Below, one piece after another: positions 6,338 to 15,200 of a stretch of 44,919 nucleotides of DNA. Both the position numbers and the translations under genes were made by a program. Below the pieces are notes generated by a model, which was not told the DNA's origin, did no database searches, and saw only the letters and a list, made by a program, of their open reading frames with translations. The DNA comes from Streptomyces sp. MMG1121 (GTDB lineage Bacteria > Actinomycetota > Actinomycetes > Streptomycetales > Streptomycetaceae), in assembly GCF_001280015.1 (NCBI RefSeq), contig NZ_LGDV01000217.1:1-44919 (forward strand), in the 5' to 3' direction. Numbering within the stretch: position 1 is the stretch's first letter; each line of letters opens with the position of its first letter.

Positions 6338-8533
6338 TCAGTCGTCCGCGTCGGCTTCATTGACGTCCTGACCTGCGCAGATGGACAGAACATCGGTCCC
6401 GTAGCTGCGCAGCTTGCGGCTGAGGACACCGGGGATGCGGGAGAGTTCGGCGGAGTTCTCGGGCCTCGCCTCGGCGATGGCCATCAGGGTGCGGTCGGTG
6501 AAGACGCAGAAGTCCGGCTGTCCACTGCGCTCGGCCTGGACGGCCCGCCATGCGCGGAGGCGTTCGTAGAGCCCTTCGTCCATGTCCGACGGACAGTCCT
6601 CGCAGCGCATCAGCTTCATCTCGCCCGCCTCGGTGAGCGTCCGGCCGCAGACCCGGCAGCGAGCAGGGGTGCGCTGGGCCCGGCGGGGCACGGCGGCGGT
6701 GTCACGGCCGGCGCCCCGTTCGACGCCTGCCGTGCCGCCCGTGCCGGGTCGGCCGACCGTGGCGGTGGTGCCGGGGCGCAGGCCGTCGAGGAAGCGGCTG
6801 GGCCTGCGATTCGGTCGCCCGCCGGGTGAGCGGGACAGGGCCCAGGAAACGTGGAGCCGTTCCCGCGCACGGGTGACGCCGACGTAGAGGAGCCGGCGTT
6901 CCTCCTCGATCTGCTCGTCGGTCTTGGCGTAGGTGATGGGCAGCATGCCCTCGGCGACACCGACCAGGAAGACGACGTCCCACTCCAGACCCTTGGCCGC
7001 GTGCAGGGAGGCGAGGGTGACGCCCTGGACGGTGGGGGCGTGCTGGGCGTTCGCGCGCTCGTCCAGCTCCGCCACGAAGTCGCCGAGGGTGGCCGTCGGA
7101 CTGGCGGCGGCGAGGTCGTGCGCGAGGTTGACGAGCGCGGCCAGGGACTCCCAGCGCTCTCTGACGGCGCCGGAGCCGGCCGGGGGCGTGCTGGTCCAGC
7201 CTTCCCCGGACAGGACGGCACGCACCTGGGAGGGCAGGTCGACGGCGTCGTCCAGGAGGGAGTCGTTGCCGCCGAAGCGGGCCGCGCCGCGCAGGGCGAT
7301 GCCGGCCTTGCGGACCTCGGGCCGGTCGAAGAAACGCTCGGCGCCGCGCAACTGGTAGGGGACGCCGGCGTCGGCGAGGGCCTGTTCGTAGGTCTCGGAC
7401 TGGGCGTTCGTACGGAACAGGACGGCGATCTCGGCGGCCGGGACGCCCGCGTCGATCAGCTCGCGGATGCGGCGGGCGGCGCCTTCGGCCTCGGCGGGCT
7501 CGTCGGTGTACTCGGTGTGGACGGGCTCGGGGCCGGGGGCGCGCTGGGAGACCAGTTCCAGCCGGTGGTCGGCGGCACGGCCGTGGCCCTGGGCGAGCAG
7601 GCCGTTGGCGAGGCGGACCACCTGGGGGGTGGAGCGGTAGTCACGGACCAGCTTGACGACGGTGGCGTCCGGGTGCTTGGCCCGGAAGTCGAGCAGATGG
7701 TCGGGGGTTGCTCCCGTGAACGAGTAGATGGTCTGGCTGGCGTCGCCGACGACACACAGGTTGTCGCGGTCGCCGAGCCACAGCTCCAGCAGCCGCTGCT
7801 GGAGCGGGCTGACGTCCTGGTACTCGTCGACGACGAAGTGCTGGTACTGGGCGCGGACCTGTTCGGCGATGTCGTGCCGGTCCTGGAGGACGGCGACGGT
7901 CAGCAGCAGGACGTCCTCGAAGTCGATCACCGCGCGGTCGCGTTTGAGGTCTTCATAGGCCGCGTAGAGGTGGGCGATCTCGGCGGGAGCGCGGGGGGTC
8001 TCGCGGCCGGTCTTCGCAGCCGCGTACGGGTAGTCGGCGGGGACGGTCTGGGTGACCTTGGACCATTCGATCTCGGCGGTCACGTCCCGCAGCTCGCCGC
8101 GGTCGAGCCGGGTGCCACAGGCGGCGGCCGCGTCGGCGACGAGCTGGATCTTGCGGTCGATCAGCCGGGGCATGCCGCCACCGATCGCTTTCGGCCAGAA
8201 GTACTGGAGCTGGCGCAGCGCGGCGGAGTGGAAGGTGCGGGCCTGGACGCCCTGGGCCCCGAGCTGGCGCAGCCGGCCGCGCATCTCTCCGGCGGCGCGG
8301 TTGGTGAAGGTGACGGCGAGGACGCTGGAGGGCTGCAGGATGCCGGCGCGCACTCCGTAGGCGATGCGATGCGTGATCGCCCGGGTCTTGCCCGTGCCCG
8401 CTCCGGCCAGGACGCACACCGGGCCGTGCAGCGCGGTGGCCACCGCGCGCTGCTCCGGGTCGAGCCCTTCGAGCACCGCGTCGGCAGAGTCCGGTACGGG
8501 CGGGAAGAGGGTGGAGTGCGTTGCTGCTGTCAC
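6338..8533 (-). CDS. uvrD2: ATP-dependent DNA helicase UvrD2
   Basis: 731 residues. Superfamily-1 helicase motifs in order: Walker A LAGAGTGKTRAI, TFTNRAAGEM, Walker B VVDEYQDVS, GDASQTIYSFTGA, LVRDYRSTPQVV, LHAAKGLEWDVVFLVG and YVGVTRARERL. After the motor come a C4 zinc element (CRVCGRTL ... CEDC) and a C-terminal HRDC domain (DRTLMAIAEARP ... LSRIPGV), the arrangement of actinobacterial UvrD2, a 3'-5' helicase needed for growth in mycobacteria. GTG 8533 is chosen because it lies just before THSTLFPP and gives the usual length; the longer open frame reads through the divergent promoter region. It is divergent from mrx, with DnaA-box matches between the two genes. Confidence 0.93.
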   Translation of the reverse strand: MTAATHSTLFPPVPDSADAVLEGLDPEQRAVATALHGPVCVLAGAGTGKTRAITHRIAYGVRAGILQPSSVLAVTFTNRAAGEMRGRLRQLGAQGVQARTFHSAALRQLQYFWPKAIGGGMPRLIDRKIQLVADAAAACGTRLDRGELRDVTAEIEWSKVTQTVPADYPYAAAKTGRETPRAPAEIAHLYAAYEDLKRDRAVIDFEDVLLLTVAVLQDRHDIAEQVRAQYQHFVVDEYQDVSPLQQRLLELWLGDRDNLCVVGDASQTIYSFTGATPDHLLDFRAKHPDATVVKLVRDYRSTPQVVRLANGLLAQGHGRAADHRLELVSQRAPGPEPVHTEYTDEPAEAEGAARRIRELIDAGVPAAEIAVLFRTNAQSETYEQALADAGVPYQLRGAERFFDRPEVRKAGIALRGAARFGGNDSLLDDAVDLPSQVRAVLSGEGWTSTPPAGSGAVRERWESLAALVNLAHDLAAASPTATLGDFVAELDERANAQHAPTVQGVTLASLHAAKGLEWDVVFLVGVAEGMLPITYAKTDEQIEEERRLLYVGVTRARERLHVSWALSRSPGGRPNRRPSRFLDGLRPGTTATVGRPGTGGTAGVERGAGRDTAAVPRRAQRTPARCRVCGRTLTEAGEMKLMRCEDCPSDMDEGLYERLRAWRAVQAERSGQPDFCVFTDRTLMAIAEARPENSAELSRIPGVLSRKLRSYGTDVLSICAGQDVNEADADD

Positions 8534-8572
8534 ACCGCAATGCTGCCAGGTCGCCCGGGACTGCCGTGACCG

Positions 8573-8636
8573 TTGTCCACAGGCGGGCACTCGTTGTCGT
8601 ACTAATGCGGCAGGTGTCACAGGCGCCTGTGGACAA
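8573..8636. promoter_or_regulatory. Two inverted DnaA boxes between uvrD2 and mrx
   Basis: TTGTCCACAGGCG (8573-8585) and its exact complement CGCCTGTGGACAA (8624-8636) face each other across 38 bp. Each contains TTGTCCACA, the DnaA-box form preferred in GC-rich Streptomyces. They lie 40 bp upstream of the uvrD2 start. A possible -10 for uvrD2 (TAGTAC, minus strand, 8603-8598) falls between them. Confidence 0.6.
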
Positions 8637-8675
8637 ACCCGGGTGGGCACGGGTGGGAGGGTGTATACCCCGGGT

Positions 8676-8702
8676 GGGAATGGCGGGCCCGTCGCGTACG
8701 TT
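8676..8702 (+). promoter_or_regulatory. Sigma-R-type promoter of mrx
   Basis: GGGAAT (8676-8681), 18 bp, then GTT (8700-8702) exactly fits the sigma-R consensus GGAAT-N18-GTT, 47 bp before the mycoredoxin start. Thiol-oxidative stress control of a mycoredoxin is biologically fitting. Confidence 0.8.
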
Positions 8703-8748
8703 CTTCTGCCGGACGACCTTTCCGAGCTGCCTGAGGAGCGCGAGAGAC

Positions 8749-8991
8749 ATGCAGGGCACTGTGACGATGTACAGCACAACTTGGTGCGGCTACTGCCAGC
8801 GGCTGAAGAAGCAGCTGGAGCGGGAGGGCATCGCCTACACCGAGATCAACATCGAGCAGGACCCCGAGTCCGCCGCTTTCGTGGAGAAGGCGAATGGCGG
8901 AAACCAGACGGTCCCGACCGTGCTCTTCGCGGACGGCAGCACGCTGACGAACCCCTCGCTGGCCCAGGTGAAGCAGAAGATCAGCGCGTAA
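8749..8991 (+). CDS. mrx1: Mycoredoxin (glutaredoxin-like thiol reductase)
   Basis: 80 residues, a single thioredoxin-fold domain. The active site is TTWCGYCQRLK; CGYC is typical of actinobacterial mycoredoxin-1, which reduces mycothiol-protein mixed disulfides. The cis-proline motif QTVPTVLF and the C-terminal helix are also present. ATG 8749 follows GAGGAG (10 nt upstream). It sits behind a sigma-R-type promoter and is divergent from uvrD2, as in mycobacteria (Rv3198A beside Rv3198c, from memory). A rho-independent-type hairpin follows. Confidence 0.93.
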   Translation: MQGTVTMYSTTWCGYCQRLKKQLEREGIAYTEINIEQDPESAAFVEKANGGNQTVPTVLFADGSTLTNPSLAQVKQKISA

Positions 8992-9011
8992 TCGCAGCGC
9001 GGTTGCGCGGA

Positions 9012-9046
9012 AAAGCGGCCTCCGAGGTGTCCTCAGGGGCCGCTTT
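9012..9046 (+). terminator. Terminator after mrx
   Basis: AAAGCGGCC (9012-9020) pairs with GGCCGCTTT (9038-9046), with an inner GAGG/CCTC pair. It has T-rich ends on both strands and lies between convergent genes, so it can act in both directions. It overlaps the end of the methyltransferase frame. Confidence 0.8.
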
Positions 9047-9661
9047 CTCGTGTGTTGTCCCACACCAGCGTGTATCGCCACAGCAGTCTGCGGCGGAAGC
9101 GGCAGCCCGGCAGCAGACGGCGGGCCGCCCCGCGGACCTCGCCCCAGTGCATCGCCGAGTCCTCCATGGGCATACCGGCCGGGCCGCGTCTACCGCCGCG
9201 CAGACGCGCGTAGGCGAGGCTGGCCGGCAGCCCGCAGCCGCTGATCACCCGGTCGAGCACGGTCTCGTTGCGGGCCATCCCGACGACGACCAGCCGGCCG
9301 CCGGGTGCGACCAGCCCGGTCAGGGCGTCGATCGCGGTCACGAAGGGGGCGTGGTGCACGACGGCGACCGCGCTGACGAAGTCGTAGGCGCCCGGCGCGA
9401 GCGCGGTGTCGTCCAGGTAGTCGGCCTCCACGAAGACGACATTCCCGGGGTGCCGGCCGGCCGGCTGCCGGGCGCGGGCCTGCCGGATCATCTCCGGCGA
9501 GCGGTCCACGCCCGTCACCGTCTCCGCGCGGGGTGCGAGCTTGTGGCCAGGAGGCCGTCGCCGCAGCCGACGTCCAGGGCCGTGCGGCAGCCGTCGGGTA
9601 CGGCCGCCGGCACCGCCCGGTGGTGGTGGACGTTGTGGTTCCAGTACGGGTCACCGGCCAC
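9033..9661 (-). pseudogene. SAM-dependent methyltransferase with a 1-nt frameshift
   Basis: From GTG 9661 the frame reads VAGDPYWNHNVHHHR and motif I ALDVGCGDGLLAT, then runs into a stop. The continuation, VTGVDRSPEMIRQARARQ (acidic residue of motif II), VEADYLDD, DFVSAVAVVHHA and PGGRLVVVGMARNE, is in the next frame down to a stop at 9033. The span is 629 nt, one short of a whole number of codons. A single missing base near 9537-9545 (between ATS and LAPRAE) joins the two parts into a class I methyltransferase of about 209 residues. This is either a real inactivating deletion or a sequencing error. It starts 12 nt after the nudC stop and so belongs to the same operon. The substrate is unknown. 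Confidence 0.75.
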
Positions 9662-9672
9662 CGGTGCGGGTC

Positions 9673-10617
9673 TCAGACGAAGCTGCGTGTCGGCAGCGGC
9701 TTGCCGTACCACATCTCGATCAGGCGGGCCGCGATGGAGATGCCGTAGGGCGGCATGACCTCGCCGGTCTCGAAGGCCTCGTGGAGCTCCTCGCGGGAGA
9801 ACCAGCGCGCCTCGTGGATCTCGTCGCCGTCGACGTCGATCTCGATGGACGTGGCACGGGCCATGAAGCCGAGCATCAGGCTGGACGGGAAGGGCCAGGG
9901 CTGGCTGGCCACGTACTCCACGGAGCCGATGGTGACGCCGACCTCTTCGGACACCTCGCGGCGCACCGCCTGCTCGATGGACTCGCCGGGCTCGACGAAA
10001 CCGGCGAGCGTGGAGAAGCGGCCCTCGGGCCAGTGCACCTGGCGGCCGAGCAGGATGCGGTCGTCCGCGTCGGTCACGGCCATGATCACGGCCGGGTCGG
10101 TGCGCGGGTAGTGCTCGGCGCCGCAGGCCTGGCAGCGGCGGATGTGGCCGGCCGCCGCGATGACCGTGCGCTCGCCGCAGCGGGAGCAGAAGCGGTGGGT
10201 GCGCTGCCAGTTCTCCAGGCCGACCGCGTGCACCATGAGGCCGGCGTCGCGCGCCGACAGCAGCAGGCCCGCCTCCCGCAGGCCCGCGGGGCGCGCGGAC
10301 TGGTCGATGCGGCCGGGCAGCGCGTCCTTCTGGAGCGCGAAGTAGCTGACGCCGTCCTCGTCGATGCCGAGGAAGTAGCGGTGCGCCTCGGTGAGCGGGG
10401 CCTCGAAGGAGGGCGTCATGACGAGTTCGGTCCGGCCGTCCGGAGTCTCGTCGATGAGTACCTGGCCGCCGGAGACCACGAAGCAGCGGGTGGTGGGGTG
10501 ACTCCACGCCGCCGCGAGCCAGGCTTCGTCGAGCCGGTGGTGGGCGGCGCGGTCGATGCCGCTCGGTGCGGTCAGCGAGATGGGTCGATCGTCTGTGTCG
10601 TCGGTCCAGGTGGTCAC
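9673..10617 (-). CDS. nudC: NAD+/NADH diphosphatase NudC (NAD-capped RNA decapping type)
   Basis: 314 residues. An N-terminal beta domain is followed by a four-cysteine zinc ribbon (FCSRCGE ... CQACGAEHYPR) and the Nudix box in GFVEPGESIEQAVRREVSEE. The SQPWPFPSSLMLGF motif is the NADH-pyrophosphatase signature. The enzyme cleaves NAD(H) to NMN(H) and AMP and, in E. coli, removes NAD caps from RNA. GTG 10617 is chosen because GGAAG sits about 6 nt upstream and the length suits NudC; 60 further open codons upstream are low-complexity. It heads an operon with the frameshifted methyltransferase. In M. tuberculosis nudC (Rv3199c) also neighbours uvrD2, from memory. Confidence 0.93.
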   Translation of the reverse strand: MTTWTDDTDDRPISLTAPSGIDRAAHHRLDEAWLAAAWSHPTTRCFVVSGGQVLIDETPDGRTELVMTPSFEAPLTEAHRYFLGIDEDGVSYFALQKDALPGRIDQSARPAGLREAGLLLSARDAGLMVHAVGLENWQRTHRFCSRCGERTVIAAAGHIRRCQACGAEHYPRTDPAVIMAVTDADDRILLGRQVHWPEGRFSTLAGFVEPGESIEQAVRREVSEEVGVTIGSVEYVASQPWPFPSSLMLGFMARATSIEIDVDGDEIHEARWFSREELHEAFETGEVMPPYGISIAARLIEMWYGKPLPTRSFV

Positions 10618-10762
10618 GGGTGCTTCCAACTCCCCCAGTGCAGCGGTTCGTTCGGCGGGCGGTTCGGCGGGACGTACGGCGTGGGGCACCGGGCCGGGCG
10701 CGGGCGGGGCGGTCCATCCAGTGTGCCCCGCGCGCGGGGCCCTCCCGTGCAGCGCGGTCCGG

Positions 10763-12166
10763 TCAGGGCGTGGGACGCCAGTTCTCGGCCAGGTCACCCC
10801 ACAGGTAGGCGCTGGTCTCGACGCCCTTGAGCAGCAGGTCCAGCTCGACCTTCTCGTTGGGGGCGTGCCAGCCGTCGGAGGGGACGGAGATGCCCAGGAA
10901 GAGCACGGGGGCGCCGAGAACCTCCTGGAGGTCGGCGGCGGGCCCCGAGCCGCCCTCCCGGGTGAAGCGGACCGGTGCCTCGAAGGCGCGGCCCATGGCG
11001 CGGACCACGGACTGCAGGGCGGGGTGGTCGAGCGGGGTCAGGCACGGGCGCGTGGCCGAGCCGAAGTCGATCTCGCAGCGGATCCCTGCGGGCACCTGCT
11101 CCGCGACCCAGGCACGGACGGCCTTCTCGACGTGGTCCGGGTCCTGACCCGCGACCAGCCGGAACGAGAGCTTCACCAGGGCCGAGGACGGGACGATCGT
11201 CTTGCTTCCGGCGCCCTGGTAGCCGCCGCCGATGCCGTTGACCTCGGCGGTCGGGCGGGCCCAGATGCGCTCGAGGGTGGTGAGCCCGGCCTCGCCGTGG
11301 GTGGCGCGGGACTTGGCGGTGCGCAGCCAGCGCTCCTCGTCGAAGGGCAGCTCGGCGAAGAGCTCGCGCTCGCGGTCGGTCAGCTCGACGATGCCGTCGT
11401 AGAACCCGGGGATCGCCACGCGCGCGTGCTCGTCGTGCAGGGCGGCGACCAGGCGGGCGACGGCGGTGGCCGGGTTGGGTACGGCACCGCCGAAGGAGCC
11501 GGAGTGGATGTCCTGGTCGGGGCCGTACAGGCGGATCTCGCACTCGGCGAGGCCGCGCATGCCCGTGCACACGGTCGGCGTGTCCTCGGACCACATGCCG
11601 GTGTCGGAGACGACCACGGCGTCGGCGGCGAGCCGCCCCGCGCGCTCCTCGACGAGGGCCCTGAAGTGCGGCGAGCCGGACTCCTCCTCGCCCTCGATCA
11701 ACAGCTTCAGGTGGACCGCGGGCGCCGTGCGGCCGGTGGCGGCGAGGTGGGCGCGGACGCCGAGCGTGTGGAAGAACACCTGGCCCTTGTCGTCGGCCGC
11801 CCCGCGCGCGTAGAGACGGTTTCCGCGGACGACCGGCTCGAAGGGGTCGCTGTCCCAGCCGTCCTCGCGGGCGGCGGGCTGCACGTCATGGTGGCCGTAG
11901 ACGAGGACGGTGGGCGCCTCGGGGTCGTCCGCGGGCCACTCGGCGAAGACGGCCGGAGCGCCGGGGGTCTGCCAGACCTCGACCGTCGGGAAACCGGTCT
12001 CCTTGAGCTTGGTGGCGAGCCAGTCGGCGCTGCGCCGTACGTCGGCCGCGTGGTCGGGCTGCGCCGACACGGACGGGATGCGCAGCCATGCGGCGAGATC
12101 GTCGAGGAAGGTGGCGCTGTGCTGCTCGATGTACGTGCGGACGGCGCTGTCCGGGGTCTGGCTCAT
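10763..12166 (-). CDS. M20-family dipeptidase/peptidase
   Basis: 467 residues. The metal ligands and catalytic residues of the M20 (ArgE/DapE/CPG2-like) family are all visible: VYGHHDVQPA, ARGAADDKGQ (bridging Asp), IEGEEESGSPH (general base Glu and ligand), SDTGMW and the late HAPNEKVEL. The lid/dimerisation domain lies between (residues about 210-380, with HSGSFGGAVPNP). It is a cytoplasmic di-zinc exopeptidase acting on dipeptides or N-acylated amino acids; the exact substrate cannot be read. ATG 12166 gives the normal length; a GTG two codons upstream is also possible. It follows adnB by 47 bp on the same strand, and a 9-bp inverted repeat (12190-12198 / 12223-12231) lies at the junction. 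Confidence 0.9.
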   Translation of the reverse strand: MSQTPDSAVRTYIEQHSATFLDDLAAWLRIPSVSAQPDHAADVRRSADWLATKLKETGFPTVEVWQTPGAPAVFAEWPADDPEAPTVLVYGHHDVQPAAREDGWDSDPFEPVVRGNRLYARGAADDKGQVFFHTLGVRAHLAATGRTAPAVHLKLLIEGEEESGSPHFRALVEERAGRLAADAVVVSDTGMWSEDTPTVCTGMRGLAECEIRLYGPDQDIHSGSFGGAVPNPATAVARLVAALHDEHARVAIPGFYDGIVELTDRERELFAELPFDEERWLRTAKSRATHGEAGLTTLERIWARPTAEVNGIGGGYQGAGSKTIVPSSALVKLSFRLVAGQDPDHVEKAVRAWVAEQVPAGIRCEIDFGSATRPCLTPLDHPALQSVVRAMGRAFEAPVRFTREGGSGPAADLQEVLGAPVLFLGISVPSDGWHAPNEKVELDLLLKGVETSAYLWGDLAENWRPTP

Positions 12167-12213
12167 GCTCACGAGCCTATCGGCCCGCACCGACAACCTC
12201 GGCGGGCGGTTCG

Positions 12214-15200
12214 TCACACTCGGGTTGTCGGATGTGCCACTCCGGCGTCTTCCGTGAGGAGCCGTTCGAGGGCGGCCCGGTCCGGCAGGCCCGCCGGGCG
12301 TACGACCTCGCCGGTGCGCACGTAGAGGAACGCGACCGTGACCGATTCGGGCGGCACGCCCTGCTGCTCGGCCCAGGCCAGCCGGTACACGGCGAGCTGG
12401 AGCGGGTCGGCGGTGCGGGTGCGGCCGGTCTTCCAGTCGACGATCTCGTACGTCGCCTCGTCGCCGTCGTCGTTCTTGTAGACGGCGTCGATCCGGCCTC
12501 GTACGACGCGGCCGGCGATGGTGAGCTGGAAGGGGGCTTCGACCCGGTACGGGGTGCGCCGGGCGTACGCGGTGCGCTCGAAGGCTTCCTTCAGGGCTTC
12601 CAGATCCTGTTCGTCGGCGATCTCCGCGTCGCTGCCGGGCAGCTCGTCCGGTTCCAGGAGGGGGAGCATCAGCTCCTCGAAGCGGGCTTCGACCCAGGCG
12701 TGGAACCGGGTGCCCCGGCGCGCGGCCGGTTGCGGGGGGCGCGGCATGGGGCGCGCGAGTTCCTGCGCAAGCCCGTCGGGGTCCTGGGCCAGGAGCAGCA
12801 GCTGGGACGCGGTCAGCGTGGCGGGCAGGGGGACGTCCGTGACGGCCTGCCGGGCGCGCAGCAGCTCTCCGGCGAGCGCGTCCAGGTCGCGGTCCCAAGA
12901 GCCGACGGCGCGGGCCTCCTCCGGGGTGAGGCGGGTGTGCTGCGGCGGCCCGGCGGGGCGGGGGCGGTGTCGTGGGGCGGACGCCTGGTCCGGGACCGTC
13001 GGCCGGGCGGTGTCCCGGCCGGCGGGCTCGTCGGCGTCGTCCATGGGTACGGCGTCCACGGCGTACGGCAGCTCGTCGTCAGGGAAGGCGTCCTCGTCGT
13101 ACGGGAAGTCCTCGTCGTATGCGTCCGCGTCGTACGGCTCCTCGTCGTACGGGAAGTCCTCGTCGTGCAATTTCTCGTCCGGCGGTGTCGGCCAGTCCGG
13201 GTCGTCGAAGGCGGCGGGGTCGTGGGCGGCGGGCGGGCGGCCGGTGTCCTGGGCGGTGAGGCCGTCCAGGTGGGCGAGGACGGTCTCGGCGGCCGCACGG
13301 CGGCGGGCGAGGGCGTCGTCGTCGAGCGGGAGCGGCCAGACCTGGTCGGCGGTCGCCGTGTGCAGGGCCGGGTTCTCCTCGTCCTCGGCGGGCTCGTCCG
13401 CCCACTCCTCGATCTCGCCGTGACCGGCGGCGCAGTGGTCGTACAGGGCGTGCAGGAAGCCGGACGGGCCGCGCGGCTTCTTCTGGCTGGGCCCCCACCA
13501 GTGGCCGGATCCGAGCAGGAGGGAGCGGGGGCGGGTGAAGGTGACGTAGCCGAGGCGGAGCTCCTCGGTGTGCTGGTGGTCCTTCATGGCCTCGTGGAAG
13601 GCCTTCATGCCGCGCGAGTCCCAGCTCTCGGCGTCGGGCAGGGTGTCGGCGTCGCCGCGCAGGGCGTGCGGCACCACCTTGGCCTGCGCCGTCCACTTCT
13701 CGCGGCCCTGGGCGCTGGGAAAGGTGCCGTCGACCAGTCCCGGGACGGCCACGACGTCCCACTCCAGACCCTTGGACTTGTGGGCGGTGAGCACCTTGAC
13801 GGTGTTCTCGCCGCCGGGCAGGGCGTTGTCGAGGCCCTTCTCGTACTGGGCGGCGGTGCGCAGGAAGCCGAGGAAGGCGAGCAGGGTGGCCTCGCCGTCG
13901 CTCGCCGCGAAGGAGGCGGCGATGTCCAGGAAGTTGGACAGGGTCTCGCGGCGGCGGGCGGCCAGGGCGTGCGGCGACGCCGACAGCTCCACCTCCAGGC
14001 CGGTGACGGCGAGGACCCGGTGCAGGACGTCCATCAGCGGGTCGGACAGGGAACGGCGCAGGTCGCGCAGTTCGGCGGCCAGGCGGGCGAAGCGCACGCG
14101 CGCGTCCGCGGAGAACGGCAGTCCGTCGTCGGCCCCCTCCTCGAAGTCCCGCTCCACGGGCGTTTCGAGGAAGGTGTCGAGGGCGTCGGCGAGTGATATC
14201 ACCTCGGAGGGGTCGACCCCCTCGACCGCCGCGGCGAGCCGGCGGTCGGGGTCGTCGGTGTCGCCCGCGCGCGCGTGGGCGACGAGGAGGCGGGCGCGGC
14301 GGCCCAGCAGGGCGAGGTCGCGGGGGCCGATGCGCCAGCGCGGCCCGGTCAGCAGGCGCACCAGGGAGGCGTTGGCGCCGGGGTCCTGGAGCACCTCGCA
14401 GACGGCGACGAGGTCGGCGACCTCGGGCAGGTGCAGCAGCCCGGACAGGCCGACCACCTCGACCGGGATGTCGCGGGCCACGAGGGCGCCCTGGATCTCG
14501 GCGAAGTCGGTCGCCGTCCGGCACAGTACGGCGATCTCGCCGGGGGCCGTGCCGGTGCGCACGAGGTGGGCGAGGGAGTCGGCGAGCCAGTCGATCTCCT
14601 CCGCGTGGGTGGCCAGCAGGGCGCAGCGGACGGTGCCGTCGCGCTCGGCGCCGGGGGCCGGGCGCAGGGCCTCCACGCCCGCGTGCATGGCGCGCAGGGG
14701 CTCGGCGAGGCCGTTGGCGAGGTCGAGGAGGCGCCCGCCGCTGCGGCGGTTCTCGCTGAGCGCCTGCCGGGTGGCGGGGCGGCCGCCGGGGTGGGCGAAG
14801 TGCGCGGGGAAGTCGTCCAGGTTGGCGACGGAGGCTCCCCGCCAGCCGTAGATGGCCTGGCAGGGGTCGCCGACCGCCGTCACCGGGTGGCCCGTGCCGC
14901 CGCCGAACAGGCCCGCCAGCAGTACACGCTGGGCCACGGAGGTGTCCTGGTACTCGTCCAGGAGCACCACGCGGAACTCGTCGCGCAGCAGGCGGCCCAC
15001 CTCGGGCACGCGCGCGAGGCGGGCGGACAGGGCGATCTGATCGCCGAAGTCGAGCAGGTCGCGTGCGCGTTTGGCGGCCCGGTAGCGCTGGACGAGGTCG
15101 GCGAGTTCGTGGCGGGCAGCGGCCGTCTCGGGGACCTTGCGCAGGTCGGCGTTGGTGAGTTTGGCGCCCTTGAGGGTGCCCAGCAGGTCCGTGTCCCAGG

